Both the position numbers and the translations under genes were made by a program. The notes under the pieces are model-generated. The model ran no database searches. It saw nothing but the letters and a program-made list of their open reading frames with translations, and was not told where the DNA came from. From the NCBI GenBank assembly GCA_030430575.1, contig JAUIKF010000076.1, positions 1 through 32,025 of the forward strand: 32,025 nt of DNA, given 5' to 3'. Positions within the stretch are counted from its first letter, which is position 1, and every line of letters starts with the position of its first letter. Origin of the DNA: Bacteroidia bacterium (lineage in GTDB: Bacteria > Bacteroidota > Bacteroidia > J057). Positions 1 through 8,318 of the stretch are shown here, one piece after another.

Positions 1-73
1 TTACCAACTCTAACACAACTTTTGCATCGGGGGAAAGACGTGAAATCAATTCTTGTATTTCAGTGGGTAACAT
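1..73 (-). CDS. N-terminus of a probable IS66-type transposase (partial)
   Basis: An open frame starts at an ATG (71-73) and runs off the window with 24 codons visible; it begins MLPTEIQELISRL. The fragment is too short to recognise on its own. The transposase call rests on its place 52 nt inside an IS66-like terminal sequence and on its predicted helical start, which would suit a TnpC N-terminus. It could be another first ORF of the element. Confidence 0.4.
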   Translation of the reverse strand, partial: MLPTEIQELISRLSPDAKVVLELV

Positions 74-125
74 AAAACAAGTCTAGCTATTTTTGATTTT
101 ATTCCCTAATCGGCTGAATAGTTAC
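1..125 (-). mobile_element. Outer end of an IS66-type insertion sequence (partial)
   Basis: Read on the minus strand from 125, the sequence begins GTAACTATTCAGC and an ATG follows exactly 52 nt later at 73. The same 13 bases with the same 52-nt spacing occur in the opposite orientation at 31900. IS66-family inverted repeats characteristically begin with GTAA, and the open frame starts just inside. The element continues off the left edge, so its other end, its target duplication and the rest of the transposase cannot be seen. The family assignment is an inference from the end sequence and layout. Confidence 0.6.
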
Positions 126-227
126 CATATTCTTTATCCCATTATTCTTTACCATCCTACCTTTTTTTATCTGTTTTTTTGTTGCTTTGCAATGTCTCTT
201 GAAAGAAAATATGAGAATGGCCTGCAA

Positions 228-262
228 GATTAATAAATCAATAATCATTCAATTTATTAATC
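228..262. repeat. 11-bp perfect inverted repeat upstream of the O-antigen ligase-like gene
   Basis: GATTAATAAAT (228-238) and ATTTATTAATC (252-262) are exact reverse complements around a 13-nt loop, ending 12 nt before the ATG at 275. All but two of the 11 pairs are A-T, so it would be a weak RNA hairpin. It could be a protein-binding dyad or chance in AT-rich DNA. No TAnnTTTG promoter box was found between the IS end at 125 and the gene. Confidence 0.4.
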
Positions 263-274
263 AATAATTTCAAT

Positions 275-1510
275 ATGCTTAACCGCTTAAAACACCTTTC
301 CCCGCAAGACTTGGGCTTCTTTGGCTGCCTGGTGATCATGGGATCTCTAACCCCCTCCAAGGCGCTATTGAGCATTGGGACGGGAATATTGGCTTTTGCA
401 GCGGTCTGGCAGGTGATCCGTAGCAAAAGGATTGGAAATTGGAAGGAACATCGGGTAGCACTTGTTGTGAGCTTGCTTTTTCTGCTGCCCTTGCTTTCTG
501 TTTTCTACACGACACATGTAGATGACTGGGCAAAAGATATTCGCGTAAAGTTGACATTGGTAGCTATTCCCTTGGCATTCAGTCTCTTGCCTCGATTTTC
601 TCGAAAGCATATTTACCTCTTACTATTGGTATTTATAGCCGCTCAAAGCTTGATGGCTCTAGGGTCGGTGATTCAATATTTCCTTGACTTTGAACATCTC
701 ACAGAAACGGTGAAAAAGAATTCTTCCCTGAATATCATAGGGAAGGTTAATCACATATACTTTGGCCTTGCGCTCGCTTGCGCCAATGTAGTAGGCATTC
801 ACCTCTTTCGAGAAAAAAGCTACGCATTCTTCCCGTGGAGTAAATATGTGCTACTATTTCTCGTCATTACAGGGATCACCTGTATTCATATCCTTACTTC
901 CCGAACGGGTCTGGTGGCATTTTATGGAGGTGTGATTGCTTATGTCTTATGGTATGTGATTCGGAAAAAAGCCTACCTGCAAGGACTTGCCTTTTTAGCC
1001 ATTTTTGCCCTCATCCCTGTAGCCAGTTACTTCCTTTTTCCGAGTTTCAAATACCGTTTTGACGTCACCGTATGGGATGCCAAGGAATCTCAAAAAGAAG
1101 GTCAAGACTTGAGCTTCCATTCCGTAGGGTTACGGTTTGTCGCTTGGCAAACTGCCTGGGAGATTTTTCAAGACAATCCTATTTTAGGCGTTGGAATCGC
1201 CGATTTGGAGCACGAGCTTATCCATCGTTATGAAGTGGCAAAACTCAATGCGAAACGAAAGCTTTGGCTGAGTTCTACGCACAATCAGTACTTGGAGCAT
1301 TTGGCTGGACTAGGGCTGTTGGGGTTGGGTACTTTATTGGGGGTAATGTGTTATGTGATTTGGTTTCGGGGTAAACAATCCACCGAGTTATTGATTGCCT
1401 TTATGGGAATCATGGCAGCGGGGATGCTGTCTGAATCCTTCTTGGAAAGGCAGATGGGCATTGCCCTTTTTACTACCTTATTGATGCTCATCATAGACTA
1501 TGAAAATTAG
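275..1510 (+). CDS. O-antigen ligase/polymerase-like membrane protein (Wzy_C family)
   Basis: The 411-residue product is strongly hydrophobic, with about ten to twelve predicted membrane segments, as in WaaL/Wzy glycan ligases and polymerases. Near residues 335-350 is the signature STHNQYLEHLAGLGLLGLG, typical of this superfamily: a large periplasmic loop with a conserved His, followed by Gly-rich membrane helices. The loop before it (about residues 265-335) is the long periplasmic segment expected. Such proteins transfer or polymerise undecaprenyl-linked glycans at the periplasmic face of the inner membrane. No glycan cluster is adjacent, so the substrate is unknown; ligase and polymerase cannot be separated by sequence. 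The start is an ATG after an AT-rich leader. Confidence 0.75.
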   Translation: MLNRLKHLSPQDLGFFGCLVIMGSLTPSKALLSIGTGILAFAAVWQVIRSKRIGNWKEHRVALVVSLLFLLPLLSVFYTTHVDDWAKDIRVKLTLVAIPLAFSLLPRFSRKHIYLLLLVFIAAQSLMALGSVIQYFLDFEHLTETVKKNSSLNIIGKVNHIYFGLALACANVVGIHLFREKSYAFFPWSKYVLLFLVITGITCIHILTSRTGLVAFYGGVIAYVLWYVIRKKAYLQGLAFLAIFALIPVASYFLFPSFKYRFDVTVWDAKESQKEGQDLSFHSVGLRFVAWQTAWEIFQDNPILGVGIADLEHELIHRYEVAKLNAKRKLWLSSTHNQYLEHLAGLGLLGLGTLLGVMCYVIWFRGKQSTELLIAFMGIMAAGMLSESFLERQMGIALFTTLLMLIIDYEN

Positions 1511-1529
1511 CGAAAATTCGCTATATTTG
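1499..1529 (+). promoter_or_regulatory. Bacteroidota-type promoter for the fused E1 gene
   Basis: A perfect -7 box TATATTTG lies at 1522-1529, preceded by TATG (1499-1502, one mismatch to the -33 TTTG) at a 19-bp spacing. The predicted start point is near 1536, giving a leader of about 50 nt. The palindrome AGCGAAAATTCGCT (1509-1522) fills most of the spacer and touches the -7 box. It begins within the stop codon of the upstream gene, so the promoter overlaps that gene's end. Confidence 0.6.
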
Positions 1530-1587
1530 CGGCTTCATTTTTCCTTGATATTCCAGCTATATTCCACCTTGAATTCGATCTGTATTT

Positions 1588-4005
1588 ATGGATATACCCA
1601 CACGTGACAAAATTGAGATTTCCCCAGAGTTATCCCTTCCAGTAGAGGAAGTCATTTCAGATTATCGTATTGTATACAAAAGCCGGCAGGCAAGCCTTAT
1701 AGGCAGGAAAGAAGTCCTCACAGGCAAAGCTAAATTTGGGATTTTTGGAGACGGAAAAGAACTCCCCCAAGTGGCAATGGCCAAATTTTTTCAGCCGGGA
1801 GATATTAGGTCTGGGTACTATAGGGACCAGACTTTTAGCATGGCGAAAGGCATTCAAGATATCAAGCAATTTTTTGCCCAACTATACGCAGATACAGACC
1901 TTAACAACGAGCCAAGCTCCGCTGGCCGCCAGATGAATGCGCATTTTGCTACGCGGACAATCAGCCCTGAGGGGCAATGGAAAGATTTAACCAAATTAAA
2001 TTACTCTTTTGCAGATATTTCGCCTACTGCTGGTCAGATGCCACGTATGGCGGGCCTTTCTTTAGCCTCTAAACTATACCGTGAATCCCCTGTCCTACAG
2101 GGATTTACACAGTTTTCTGAAAATGGCAATGAAGTGGTATTCGGTACCATAGGCAATGCCAGCTGTGCAGAGGGTCATTTTTGGGAAACGATTAACGCTG
2201 TAGGGGTGATGAAGGCTCCTTTGGTCATGTCCGTTTGGGATGATGATTATGGGATTTCTGTCCCTAACTATTACCAAATTACTAAATCCAGTATTTCTGA
2301 AGTCCTTAAAGGTTTTCAGCGAGAAGGTGACGGTTCTGGTTATGAGATTTTTGTCGTGGAAGGATGGGATTATGCAAAGCTATGTGCTACTTACCAAAAA
2401 GCAGCTGCATTTGCCCGAGAAGAACATGTTCCTTGCCTCGTGCATGTGATAGAACTCACACAGCCTCAAGGGCACTCCACATCTGGTAGCCATGAGCGGT
2501 ACAAGAGCCAGGAGCGACTTACCTGGGAGCGGGAGTATGACTGCATGAAGAAGATGCGAGAATGGATCATTGAGTCTGGGATAGCGACTGTGGAGGAAAT
2601 GGATGGCTATGAAAAGGCGGATCTAAAAGAGGTGCGGACCCTAAAAAGAGAAGCATGGGAAGCCTATCATCAACCAATCATGGCAGACCTGGCGGTGACC
2701 AAGCAGCATATTTTGGAATTAGCTGCGGATTCAGGTGAGCCTGAGAACTGGCGCGCTATCCATTCGAAATTGGAAAAGATGAAAGAGCCATTCCGTGCTG
2801 AGATCCTGGAGACAATTGGCGAAGCTATTTTGCTAGGAAGAGAAGAGGGAATGAATCCATCTGGATTAATCGCATGGAAAGAGGAACTCGATGAATTAGG
2901 GGAACAGCGATACAATACGCATTTGTACAATGAATCTCCCGAAACCAGTTTGAATGTGCCAATTATTCCGCCTGTCTATAGTGATAGCTCAGCGGAAATG
3001 CCAGGCTTTGAAGTATTGAATCGGAATTTTGACAAACTATTTGAACAAGAGCCTTTATTGGTTGCATTTGGAGAGGATGTGGGGAAATTGGGAGACGTAA
3101 ACCAAGGCTTGGCGGGCTTGCAAGAAAAGCATGGCAAACAACGCATATTTGATACGGGGATACGCGAAGCGACGATTGTAGGCCAAGCCATTGGCTTGGC
3201 AGCTCGTGGCCTACGCCCCATCGCCGAAATCCAATACCTGGATTACTTCCTTTACGGGCTTCAGACCCTGTCAGATGACCTTGCTACCCTCCAGTATCGC
3301 ACCGCAGGTGGCCAAAAAGCACCTGCGATTATTCGGACCCGAGGCCATCGCTTGGAAGGGGTTTGGCATGCCGGTTCTCCCATGGGCATGATTATTCATG
3401 CCCTGCGTGGCATGCACGTTTTGGTCCCTCGAAACATGACCCAAGCTGCGGGATTTTACAATACCTTGATCCAATCTCAAGACCCTGCGGTAGTCGTAGA
3501 GGTCCTAAATGCCTATCGCCTCAAAGAGCGGTGTCCTGAGAATTTAGCGGAATTTACCGTGCCATTAGGGGTTCCCGAAGTGCTCCAGCAAGGGACTGAC
3601 ATTTCCGTCGTGACCTATGGCGCCTGCTGTGCCATTGCACTCAAGGCTGCCAAACAATTGGCAGTTCACGGTATTAGCCTGGAGGTCATTGACGTGCAAA
3701 GCCTTTTGCCATTTGACCTGAATCATATCATTCTCGATTCCCTCAAAAAGACCAATCGCATCATCTTCCTGGATGAGGATGTTCCAGGAGGCGCTACAGC
3801 CTATATGATGCAACAGGTGATGGAAATCCAAGGAGGCTATTTTTACCTCGATTCTAAGCCCGTCACCTTGTGTTCACACCCGCATAGACCTGCTTATGGT
3901 ACGGATGGGGATTACTTCTCCAAACCTCAGGTGGAGCATGTTGTGAGAAAGGCATTTGACATGATGAATGAGGCTGATCCTGGACGAGTTGATGCGTTTT
4001 ATTGA
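1588..4005 (+). CDS. Fused 2-oxoacid dehydrogenase E1 component, alpha and beta subunits in one chain
   Basis: The 805-residue protein joins an E1-alpha-like half (about 1-440) to an E1-beta-like half (about 475-795), as in the fused thiamine-diphosphate E1 enzymes of branched-chain 2-oxoacid or pyruvate dehydrogenase complexes in Bacteroidota. It would catalyse decarboxylation of a 2-oxoacid and transfer of the acyl group to a lipoyl E2 partner; no E2 or E3 gene is visible here. The alpha half has the cofactor region from G189 (GNASCAEGHFWE) to WDDDYGIS (217-224). The beta half carries FGEDVG, DTGIRE, RTRGH, HAGSP and the C-terminal transketolase domain (ISVVTYG, LDEDVPGG). The usual GDG...NN ligands read GNA...DD. 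The gene has its own promoter. Substrate specificity cannot be assigned. Confidence 0.85.
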   Translation: MDIPTRDKIEISPELSLPVEEVISDYRIVYKSRQASLIGRKEVLTGKAKFGIFGDGKELPQVAMAKFFQPGDIRSGYYRDQTFSMAKGIQDIKQFFAQLYADTDLNNEPSSAGRQMNAHFATRTISPEGQWKDLTKLNYSFADISPTAGQMPRMAGLSLASKLYRESPVLQGFTQFSENGNEVVFGTIGNASCAEGHFWETINAVGVMKAPLVMSVWDDDYGISVPNYYQITKSSISEVLKGFQREGDGSGYEIFVVEGWDYAKLCATYQKAAAFAREEHVPCLVHVIELTQPQGHSTSGSHERYKSQERLTWEREYDCMKKMREWIIESGIATVEEMDGYEKADLKEVRTLKREAWEAYHQPIMADLAVTKQHILELAADSGEPENWRAIHSKLEKMKEPFRAEILETIGEAILLGREEGMNPSGLIAWKEELDELGEQRYNTHLYNESPETSLNVPIIPPVYSDSSAEMPGFEVLNRNFDKLFEQEPLLVAFGEDVGKLGDVNQGLAGLQEKHGKQRIFDTGIREATIVGQAIGLAARGLRPIAEIQYLDYFLYGLQTLSDDLATLQYRTAGGQKAPAIIRTRGHRLEGVWHAGSPMGMIIHALRGMHVLVPRNMTQAAGFYNTLIQSQDPAVVVEVLNAYRLKERCPENLAEFTVPLGVPEVLQQGTDISVVTYGACCAIALKAAKQLAVHGISLEVIDVQSLLPFDLNHIILDSLKKTNRIIFLDEDVPGGATAYMMQQVMEIQGGYFYLDSKPVTLCSHPHRPAYGTDGDYFSKPQVEHVVRKAFDMMNEADPGRVDAFY

Positions 4006-4087
4006 GAAAGGCTTTGACAAGAAATTGTCAGGAGAAGATGTGCTACCAGGATTTGAATTTGACCTTAATCAACTGAAACTAACCTAA
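3992..4087 (+). pseudogene. Short coding-like fragment, possible C-terminus of a Uma2-family nuclease
   Basis: In a different frame that starts inside the last codons of the E1 gene, an ATG at 3992 opens 31 codons containing EKGFDKKLSGEDVLPGFEFD, ending at TAA 4085-4087. The LPGFEFDL ending resembles the C-terminus common in Uma2 (DUF820) nucleases, so this may be the decayed tail of such a gene. It is also short enough to be chance. No upstream body is present, because the frame before it is overlapped by E1 coding sequence. Confidence 0.25.
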
Positions 4088-4111
4088 AACTCCGAACCTA
4101 GAACCTAAAAC
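4079..4111. repeat. Dispersed CCTAGAACYTAAAAC-type intergenic repeat, degenerate copy
   Basis: The gap between the converging E1 and kinase genes contains AACCTAAAACTCCGAACC followed by TAGAACCTAAAAC. These phrases match the 21-bp tandem repeat at 18028-18125 with few changes, including the CCCGAACCTAGAAC variant of its fourth unit. It lies just 3' of the minus-strand kinase gene. Confidence 0.5.
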
Positions 4112-4115
4112 TTCT

Positions 4116-5912
4116 TCAAGCTTCCTGCCGTTGCGGCAGGTATATCGTAACGGTAGTCCCTTTACCTTCTTCACTGGCATAGTTGATCGTGCCATTATGC
4201 TGTTCAATGATTCCCAAGCTAATCGCAAGCCCAAGGCCAGTTCCTTCACCAACATCCTTTGTGGTGAAAAAAGGCTCAAAAATTTTAGACATAATTTCTT
4301 CTGGAATGCCAGCTCCCGTGTCCGCAATAGTGAGCTGAACCCAGTCTTTAATGTCTGAAGAATCGTTATTAGGATTAGCTATTTCCTCACTAGTCAGGGT
4401 GATTTTTCCTTTGTCAGGGATTGCCTGGATGGCATTGCTCAGAATATTCATAAAGACCTGGTTGATCTTGCCTGGATAGCCTTCTATCGTGGGAAGAGAG
4501 CCATAGTTTTTAACAATTTCAATCTTGTCTTGATAATTTTTGCGTAATAAGGTCAAGGTTGAATCCAAGCCACTATGCAGGTCAAATGACTTGATTTCAA
4601 GCTCGTCGAGGCGAGAAAAATCCCGAAGCCCTTTGATAATTTCAGTTGTCCGATCGACGCCTTCGCCTATTCCGACCAGCAAAGTCTGGATTTCTGTTTT
4701 CAAATAATCCAAATCAATGTCCTCTTTTAAGGCATTAACTTCCTTAAAAGTTTCGTCCAATTGATGTTCGCTTACGGTGACTTCGTATAGGTTTAATAGC
4801 GTCAATAACTCATCAATATCTGTCCGAAGAGGAGCGATATTTCCTGAGATGAAGTTGACGGGATTATTGATCTCGTGAGCGATTCCAGCTGTGAGGAGGC
4901 CGAGAGAAGCCATCTTCTCTGATTCAACCAGTTTGGTCTGGGTAGACTTCAGTTTATGGAGAGTTTGCGCTAATTCTTTATTGGCGGATTGTAACTCGCG
5001 ATTGGCTTTTTTCTTCGTGAAAAAGAGAACATATAGCAGACCTGCAAGGGCGATGATAAGCCCAATAAAAATATACAAAGACCGTCGAAAACGGATAGCA
5101 GCTTCTAATTCTGCTGCTTGTTTTTCCATCTCCAGAAGCTGTATTTGCTGTTTTTGATGAAGCAATTCGATGTCCCGTTTCTGCTCATTGATTGTCTGGT
5201 GCATCATAATGGCCTGAGCCAGAGAATCTGCCCGGTGATTTTTTTCGGCTTCTCGAAGCTGTAGGGCCAGCAATCGGTATTTTTCGAGATAATTTTCGGA
5301 ATGTTGCTGTTGGGCCTTAGATGGAAGTGGAGAAAAGCGGCCTTCAGCTTTTAAGGTATCCTTCGTCTTGGGTTCACGCACCCCTGCGGCTGCCATTTCG
5401 GGTGCCAGTTCAGAAAAGAGAGAATCAGGCAGATCAGGTACGATAATGGGCTCTTCATTTAGGACAATTCCTTGAGCTGCAGCAGCTAGATCCATGAAAT
5501 GTCCTGCTTCAAAGGCATTGCCCAAGTCATTGTGAAGGCTTGCGATATGGTTGAATAATCGGGCCACCTCAAGGCTGTCGCCTTGGCCTCGGTAAATGGC
5601 CGCAGCACGCCTATAGGCATCAATGGCTTCATAGGTATTACCTTTCCTCTCCTGATTTTCCCCCCTGGATTCAAGGCTATTAAGGGTGATATTTCGAGAC
5701 TTAACCTTTACCTTTTCACCTAGCTTGAGGCTGTCGAGTTTGTCTTTTATTCCTTTTACCCACTTTATCCCTTTTTTCTTTTCAGGCGGCTCCTGGTCAT
5801 TTGGCATTACTTCTTTTTGAAGTGTTACTTCTTCCTGTGCCAATAAAGTTGGACAGGTTACGCTCCAACTAAGGAGCAATACACATACAAAAAGGAGGAA
5901 TCTTTTGACCAT
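4116..5912 (-). CDS. Membrane sensor histidine kinase with a periplasmic TPR-like domain
   Basis: The ATG at 5912 was chosen because it gives a clean signal peptide (MVKRFLLFVCVLLL... ending near LLAQ); a longer frame exists only from a TTG at 6008. The 598-residue protein then has a TPR-like helical region (about 70-150), a coiled coil, a membrane segment (about 280-300), a second coiled coil, the HisKA box GIAHEINNPVNFI with phospho-accepting H346, and a HATPase domain with NAIQAI, GAGIP and GTGLGLA motifs. It would autophosphorylate in response to a periplasmic or protein-protein cue. No receiver gene is adjacent; the NtrC-type regulator at 12620 is the nearest candidate partner. It lies 96 nt downstream of a TPR gene on the same strand. 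The last codons contain the hairpin CCTGCCG/CGGCAGG (4124-4140). Confidence 0.85.
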   Translation of the reverse strand: MVKRFLLFVCVLLLSWSVTCPTLLAQEEVTLQKEVMPNDQEPPEKKKGIKWVKGIKDKLDSLKLGEKVKVKSRNITLNSLESRGENQERKGNTYEAIDAYRRAAAIYRGQGDSLEVARLFNHIASLHNDLGNAFEAGHFMDLAAAAQGIVLNEEPIIVPDLPDSLFSELAPEMAAAGVREPKTKDTLKAEGRFSPLPSKAQQQHSENYLEKYRLLALQLREAEKNHRADSLAQAIMMHQTINEQKRDIELLHQKQQIQLLEMEKQAAELEAAIRFRRSLYIFIGLIIALAGLLYVLFFTKKKANRELQSANKELAQTLHKLKSTQTKLVESEKMASLGLLTAGIAHEINNPVNFISGNIAPLRTDIDELLTLLNLYEVTVSEHQLDETFKEVNALKEDIDLDYLKTEIQTLLVGIGEGVDRTTEIIKGLRDFSRLDELEIKSFDLHSGLDSTLTLLRKNYQDKIEIVKNYGSLPTIEGYPGKINQVFMNILSNAIQAIPDKGKITLTSEEIANPNNDSSDIKDWVQLTIADTGAGIPEEIMSKIFEPFFTTKDVGEGTGLGLAISLGIIEQHNGTINYASEEGKGTTVTIYLPQRQEA

Positions 5913-6008
5913 AATGCTTTCAAAGTAAGCAGACAAGGCTGTTTTAAGACGGAAAACAGGTGTGAAAGTAACATTTTTCGGATTGAACGCGTAGCAATTG
6001 CTGCTCAA

Positions 6009-6992
6009 TCAGGATATGCCCCCTAAAAGTGCCTGAAATTCAGGCGATTCCTTGAGCTTTACAAAAGCTTGATAGGCAGGTAAACCTTCTGGATTATATC
6101 CAGATTCGATTGCACTTTTGATATTCTCAATAGCTAAATCCGTCTGCTCATTGGCGGTAGCTATTTCTGCAAGGGCAAGGTATGCCCGATCATCCTTAGC
6201 ATCTAATTCCAATAAATAGTCATAATCTGCACGTGCAGCCTCCCAGTTTTGAAGGGCTATATAGGCACTTCCCCGACTGTGAAGGGCTTCTGGAATACCA
6301 GGACTAAGTTGCAAACAATGCGTTAAATTCTTTACCGCCATTTCCCATTTTTCCTCTGCCAAAAATACCTGCCCTCGTAAGAGGAAAGCTTGATAGAACC
6401 TAGGAGATCGGAGGATGAGTGCCAATAAGACTTCATGTGCTTTTTCAAAAGCCTTGAGTTGTGTGAGCAGTTGTGCAATAGAAAAGTAAACGGCTAGATT
6501 TTCAGGCTCTAGTTTGAGGGCACGTTGGTAGTCCTTGAGTGCCATTTCTGGCTTCTTCAATGTTTCGAGCAATTCTGCTCGATTGAGGTAAATCGGTGCG
6601 AATGTCGGATTGAGCTTTTGCGCTTGATTGTAAGCTGCTAAGGCGCCTCGGTATTTTTTGAGGGCAAAAAGGGCCATGCCTTTGCCATAATATGCCCTGG
6701 CATCTTCAGGAAGCAGGTCGATGGCATCAATAAAGTCTTCTAGCGCAGCTTCGGCGTCATTGACTTGAAGACAGGCAATGCCCCGCCATAGGTAAGCAGG
6801 GCCATAAGAAGGCCGTTCATCTATGGCTGCTTCGAATAGGTTAATAGCCTTTGGCAATTGCCCTTGCTTCATGGCTTGCATGGCAGCTACGTACTCAGGG
6901 CCAGGGCCCATTTCGCCTTCATCTAACCACTCCTCTACGTTGTCCTTCAGTTCGCGGAACATCTTTCCAGCACTTTCCAGAAAATCTTTCAT
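6009..6992 (-). CDS. Tetratricopeptide repeat protein
   Basis: The product starts MKDFLESAGKMFRELKDN at the ATG 6990-6992. A longer frame from a GTG at 7166 is rejected because it would overlap the divergent monooxygenase gene and its N-terminus is unlike a TPR protein. The 327 residues have no signal peptide and carry about seven or eight consecutive TPR units from residue 35 (repeated patterns such as AYLWRGIACLQ, AYYGKGMALFALKK, IYLNRAELLE, ALHSRGSAYIALQNWE). This is a cytoplasmic protein-interaction scaffold of unknown partner. It precedes the TPR histidine kinase by 96 nt, so the two may be co-transcribed. The start is only 35 nt from the divergent gene, so the two promoters must overlap or lie within the genes. 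Confidence 0.8.
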   Translation of the reverse strand: MKDFLESAGKMFRELKDNVEEWLDEGEMGPGPEYVAAMQAMKQGQLPKAINLFEAAIDERPSYGPAYLWRGIACLQVNDAEAALEDFIDAIDLLPEDARAYYGKGMALFALKKYRGALAAYNQAQKLNPTFAPIYLNRAELLETLKKPEMALKDYQRALKLEPENLAVYFSIAQLLTQLKAFEKAHEVLLALILRSPRFYQAFLLRGQVFLAEEKWEMAVKNLTHCLQLSPGIPEALHSRGSAYIALQNWEAARADYDYLLELDAKDDRAYLALAEIATANEQTDLAIENIKSAIESGYNPEGLPAYQAFVKLKESPEFQALLGGIS

Positions 6993-7027
6993 ATTTTTGA
7001 GAAATGAGAAGGTGATAACATGATTAA

Positions 7028-8311
7028 ATGGAACAAAAATTTGCCATAATAGGCGCAGGGCCTGCGGGACTAGCTGGAGCCAAGTGCCTCCAACAATACG
7101 GTATCCCTTTTGACGGCTTCGAAGCCCATTCGGATGTAGGAGGTCTTTGGGACATAGACAACCCACATAGTACTGTCTACGAGTCCGCCCACCTCATATC
7201 TTCCAAACGGATGACCGAATTTAAGGATTTTCCGATGAAAGCCCATGTGGCAGACTATCCACACCACAGTGAACTAAAACAATATTTCAGAGACTTTGCC
7301 CAACACTTTAACCTGTATGATCACTTTCGGTTTCAGACTAAAGTAAAAAAGGTAGTCCCTGAAGGAGATAAATGGATCGTAACCTTGGAGAATGGCGAAT
7401 CAATCCTATATAAAGGTGTGATTATTGCCAATGGAACGCTCTCTGAACCCAATTATCCTGAATTTAAGGGTGAATTTTCAGGTGAAATCATGCATTCTGC
7501 CCAGTATAAATCGGCTTCGATTTTTGAAGGGAAGCGGGTTTTGATTGTGGGGGCTGGAAATAGCGGGTGCGATATTGCGGTGGATGCGGTGCATCGGGCA
7601 AAAAGCGTAAGCCTGAGCATGCGAAGGGGATATCACTTTGTTCCGAAATACGCTTTTGGAAAGCCAGCTGATACGATAGGGGGGCGTATCAAACTTCCTC
7701 GTCCTTTGAAGCAGCGATTTGACACCTGGCTTGTCCGAATGATGGCGGGCAATCCCGCCAATTTTGGGTTTCCAGCTCCTGATCATAAACTATATGAGTC
7801 CCATCCCATTGTGAATTCACTGGTGCTACATTATGCAGGGCATGGAGACCTTAGCGTAAAGCCCAACATCGATCGATTTGAAGAAGAAAATGTCCACTTT
7901 TCCGATGGGACTGTAGAAGCATTTGACTTAGTCGTATCCGCCACAGGATACCAACTGCATTATCCTTTTATCGACCGCAAATACCTCAATTGGCAGGACA
8001 TGGCGCCAGCTCTATACCTGAATATATTCCATCCTGAGTTTAATAATTTGTTTGTATTAGGTATGGTAGAAGCGACGGGGATTGGCTGGCAAGGGCGCCA
8101 CGACCAGGCTGAGTTGTTGGCTCGATTTCTACGAGCATTGGCAGAAGGGCACCCGAGTGCAGAAGCCTTTATCCAACGAAAACGGACACATCATCCAGAT
8201 ACGAGTGGCGGATACCATTATCTCAAGCTACATCGCATGTCGTTTTATGTACACAAAGACACCTACTTGAAGCTGCTTCATAAGGATTTGAAGCGATTGA
8301 AATTTGATTGA
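7028..8311 (+). CDS. FAD-dependent flavin-containing monooxygenase (FMO-like)
   Basis: The 427-residue protein begins with the FAD Rossmann motif GAGPAGLAGAKCLQ. It has the FMO-type segment SSKRMTEFKDFPM, the fingerprint FKGEFSGEIMHSAQY (FxGxxxH class) and the NADPH motif GAGNSGCDIA near residue 175, followed by ATGYQLHYPF. This is the class B monooxygenase layout: NADPH and O2 are used to oxygenate a nucleophilic or carbonyl substrate. There is no signal peptide, so it is cytoplasmic and soluble. The next gene, an SDR enzyme, starts 7 nt after its stop, implying a two-gene operon and possibly sequential action on one substrate. The substrate cannot be told from sequence. Confidence 0.85.
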   Translation: MEQKFAIIGAGPAGLAGAKCLQQYGIPFDGFEAHSDVGGLWDIDNPHSTVYESAHLISSKRMTEFKDFPMKAHVADYPHHSELKQYFRDFAQHFNLYDHFRFQTKVKKVVPEGDKWIVTLENGESILYKGVIIANGTLSEPNYPEFKGEFSGEIMHSAQYKSASIFEGKRVLIVGAGNSGCDIAVDAVHRAKSVSLSMRRGYHFVPKYAFGKPADTIGGRIKLPRPLKQRFDTWLVRMMAGNPANFGFPAPDHKLYESHPIVNSLVLHYAGHGDLSVKPNIDRFEEENVHFSDGTVEAFDLVVSATGYQLHYPFIDRKYLNWQDMAPALYLNIFHPEFNNLFVLGMVEATGIGWQGRHDQAELLARFLRALAEGHPSAEAFIQRKRTHHPDTSGGYHYLKLHRMSFYVHKDTYLKLLHKDLKRLKFD

Positions 8312-8318
8312 CTAATAA

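Noticed and set aside
4124-4140. CCTGCCG/CGGCAGG hairpin at the end of the kinase gene as a terminator
   Set aside because: It lies within coding sequence and no T run follows on either strand.
6993-7166. N-terminal extension of the TPR protein from a GTG at 7166
   Set aside because: It would overlap the divergent monooxygenase gene, and the extra 58 residues do not resemble TPR sequence.
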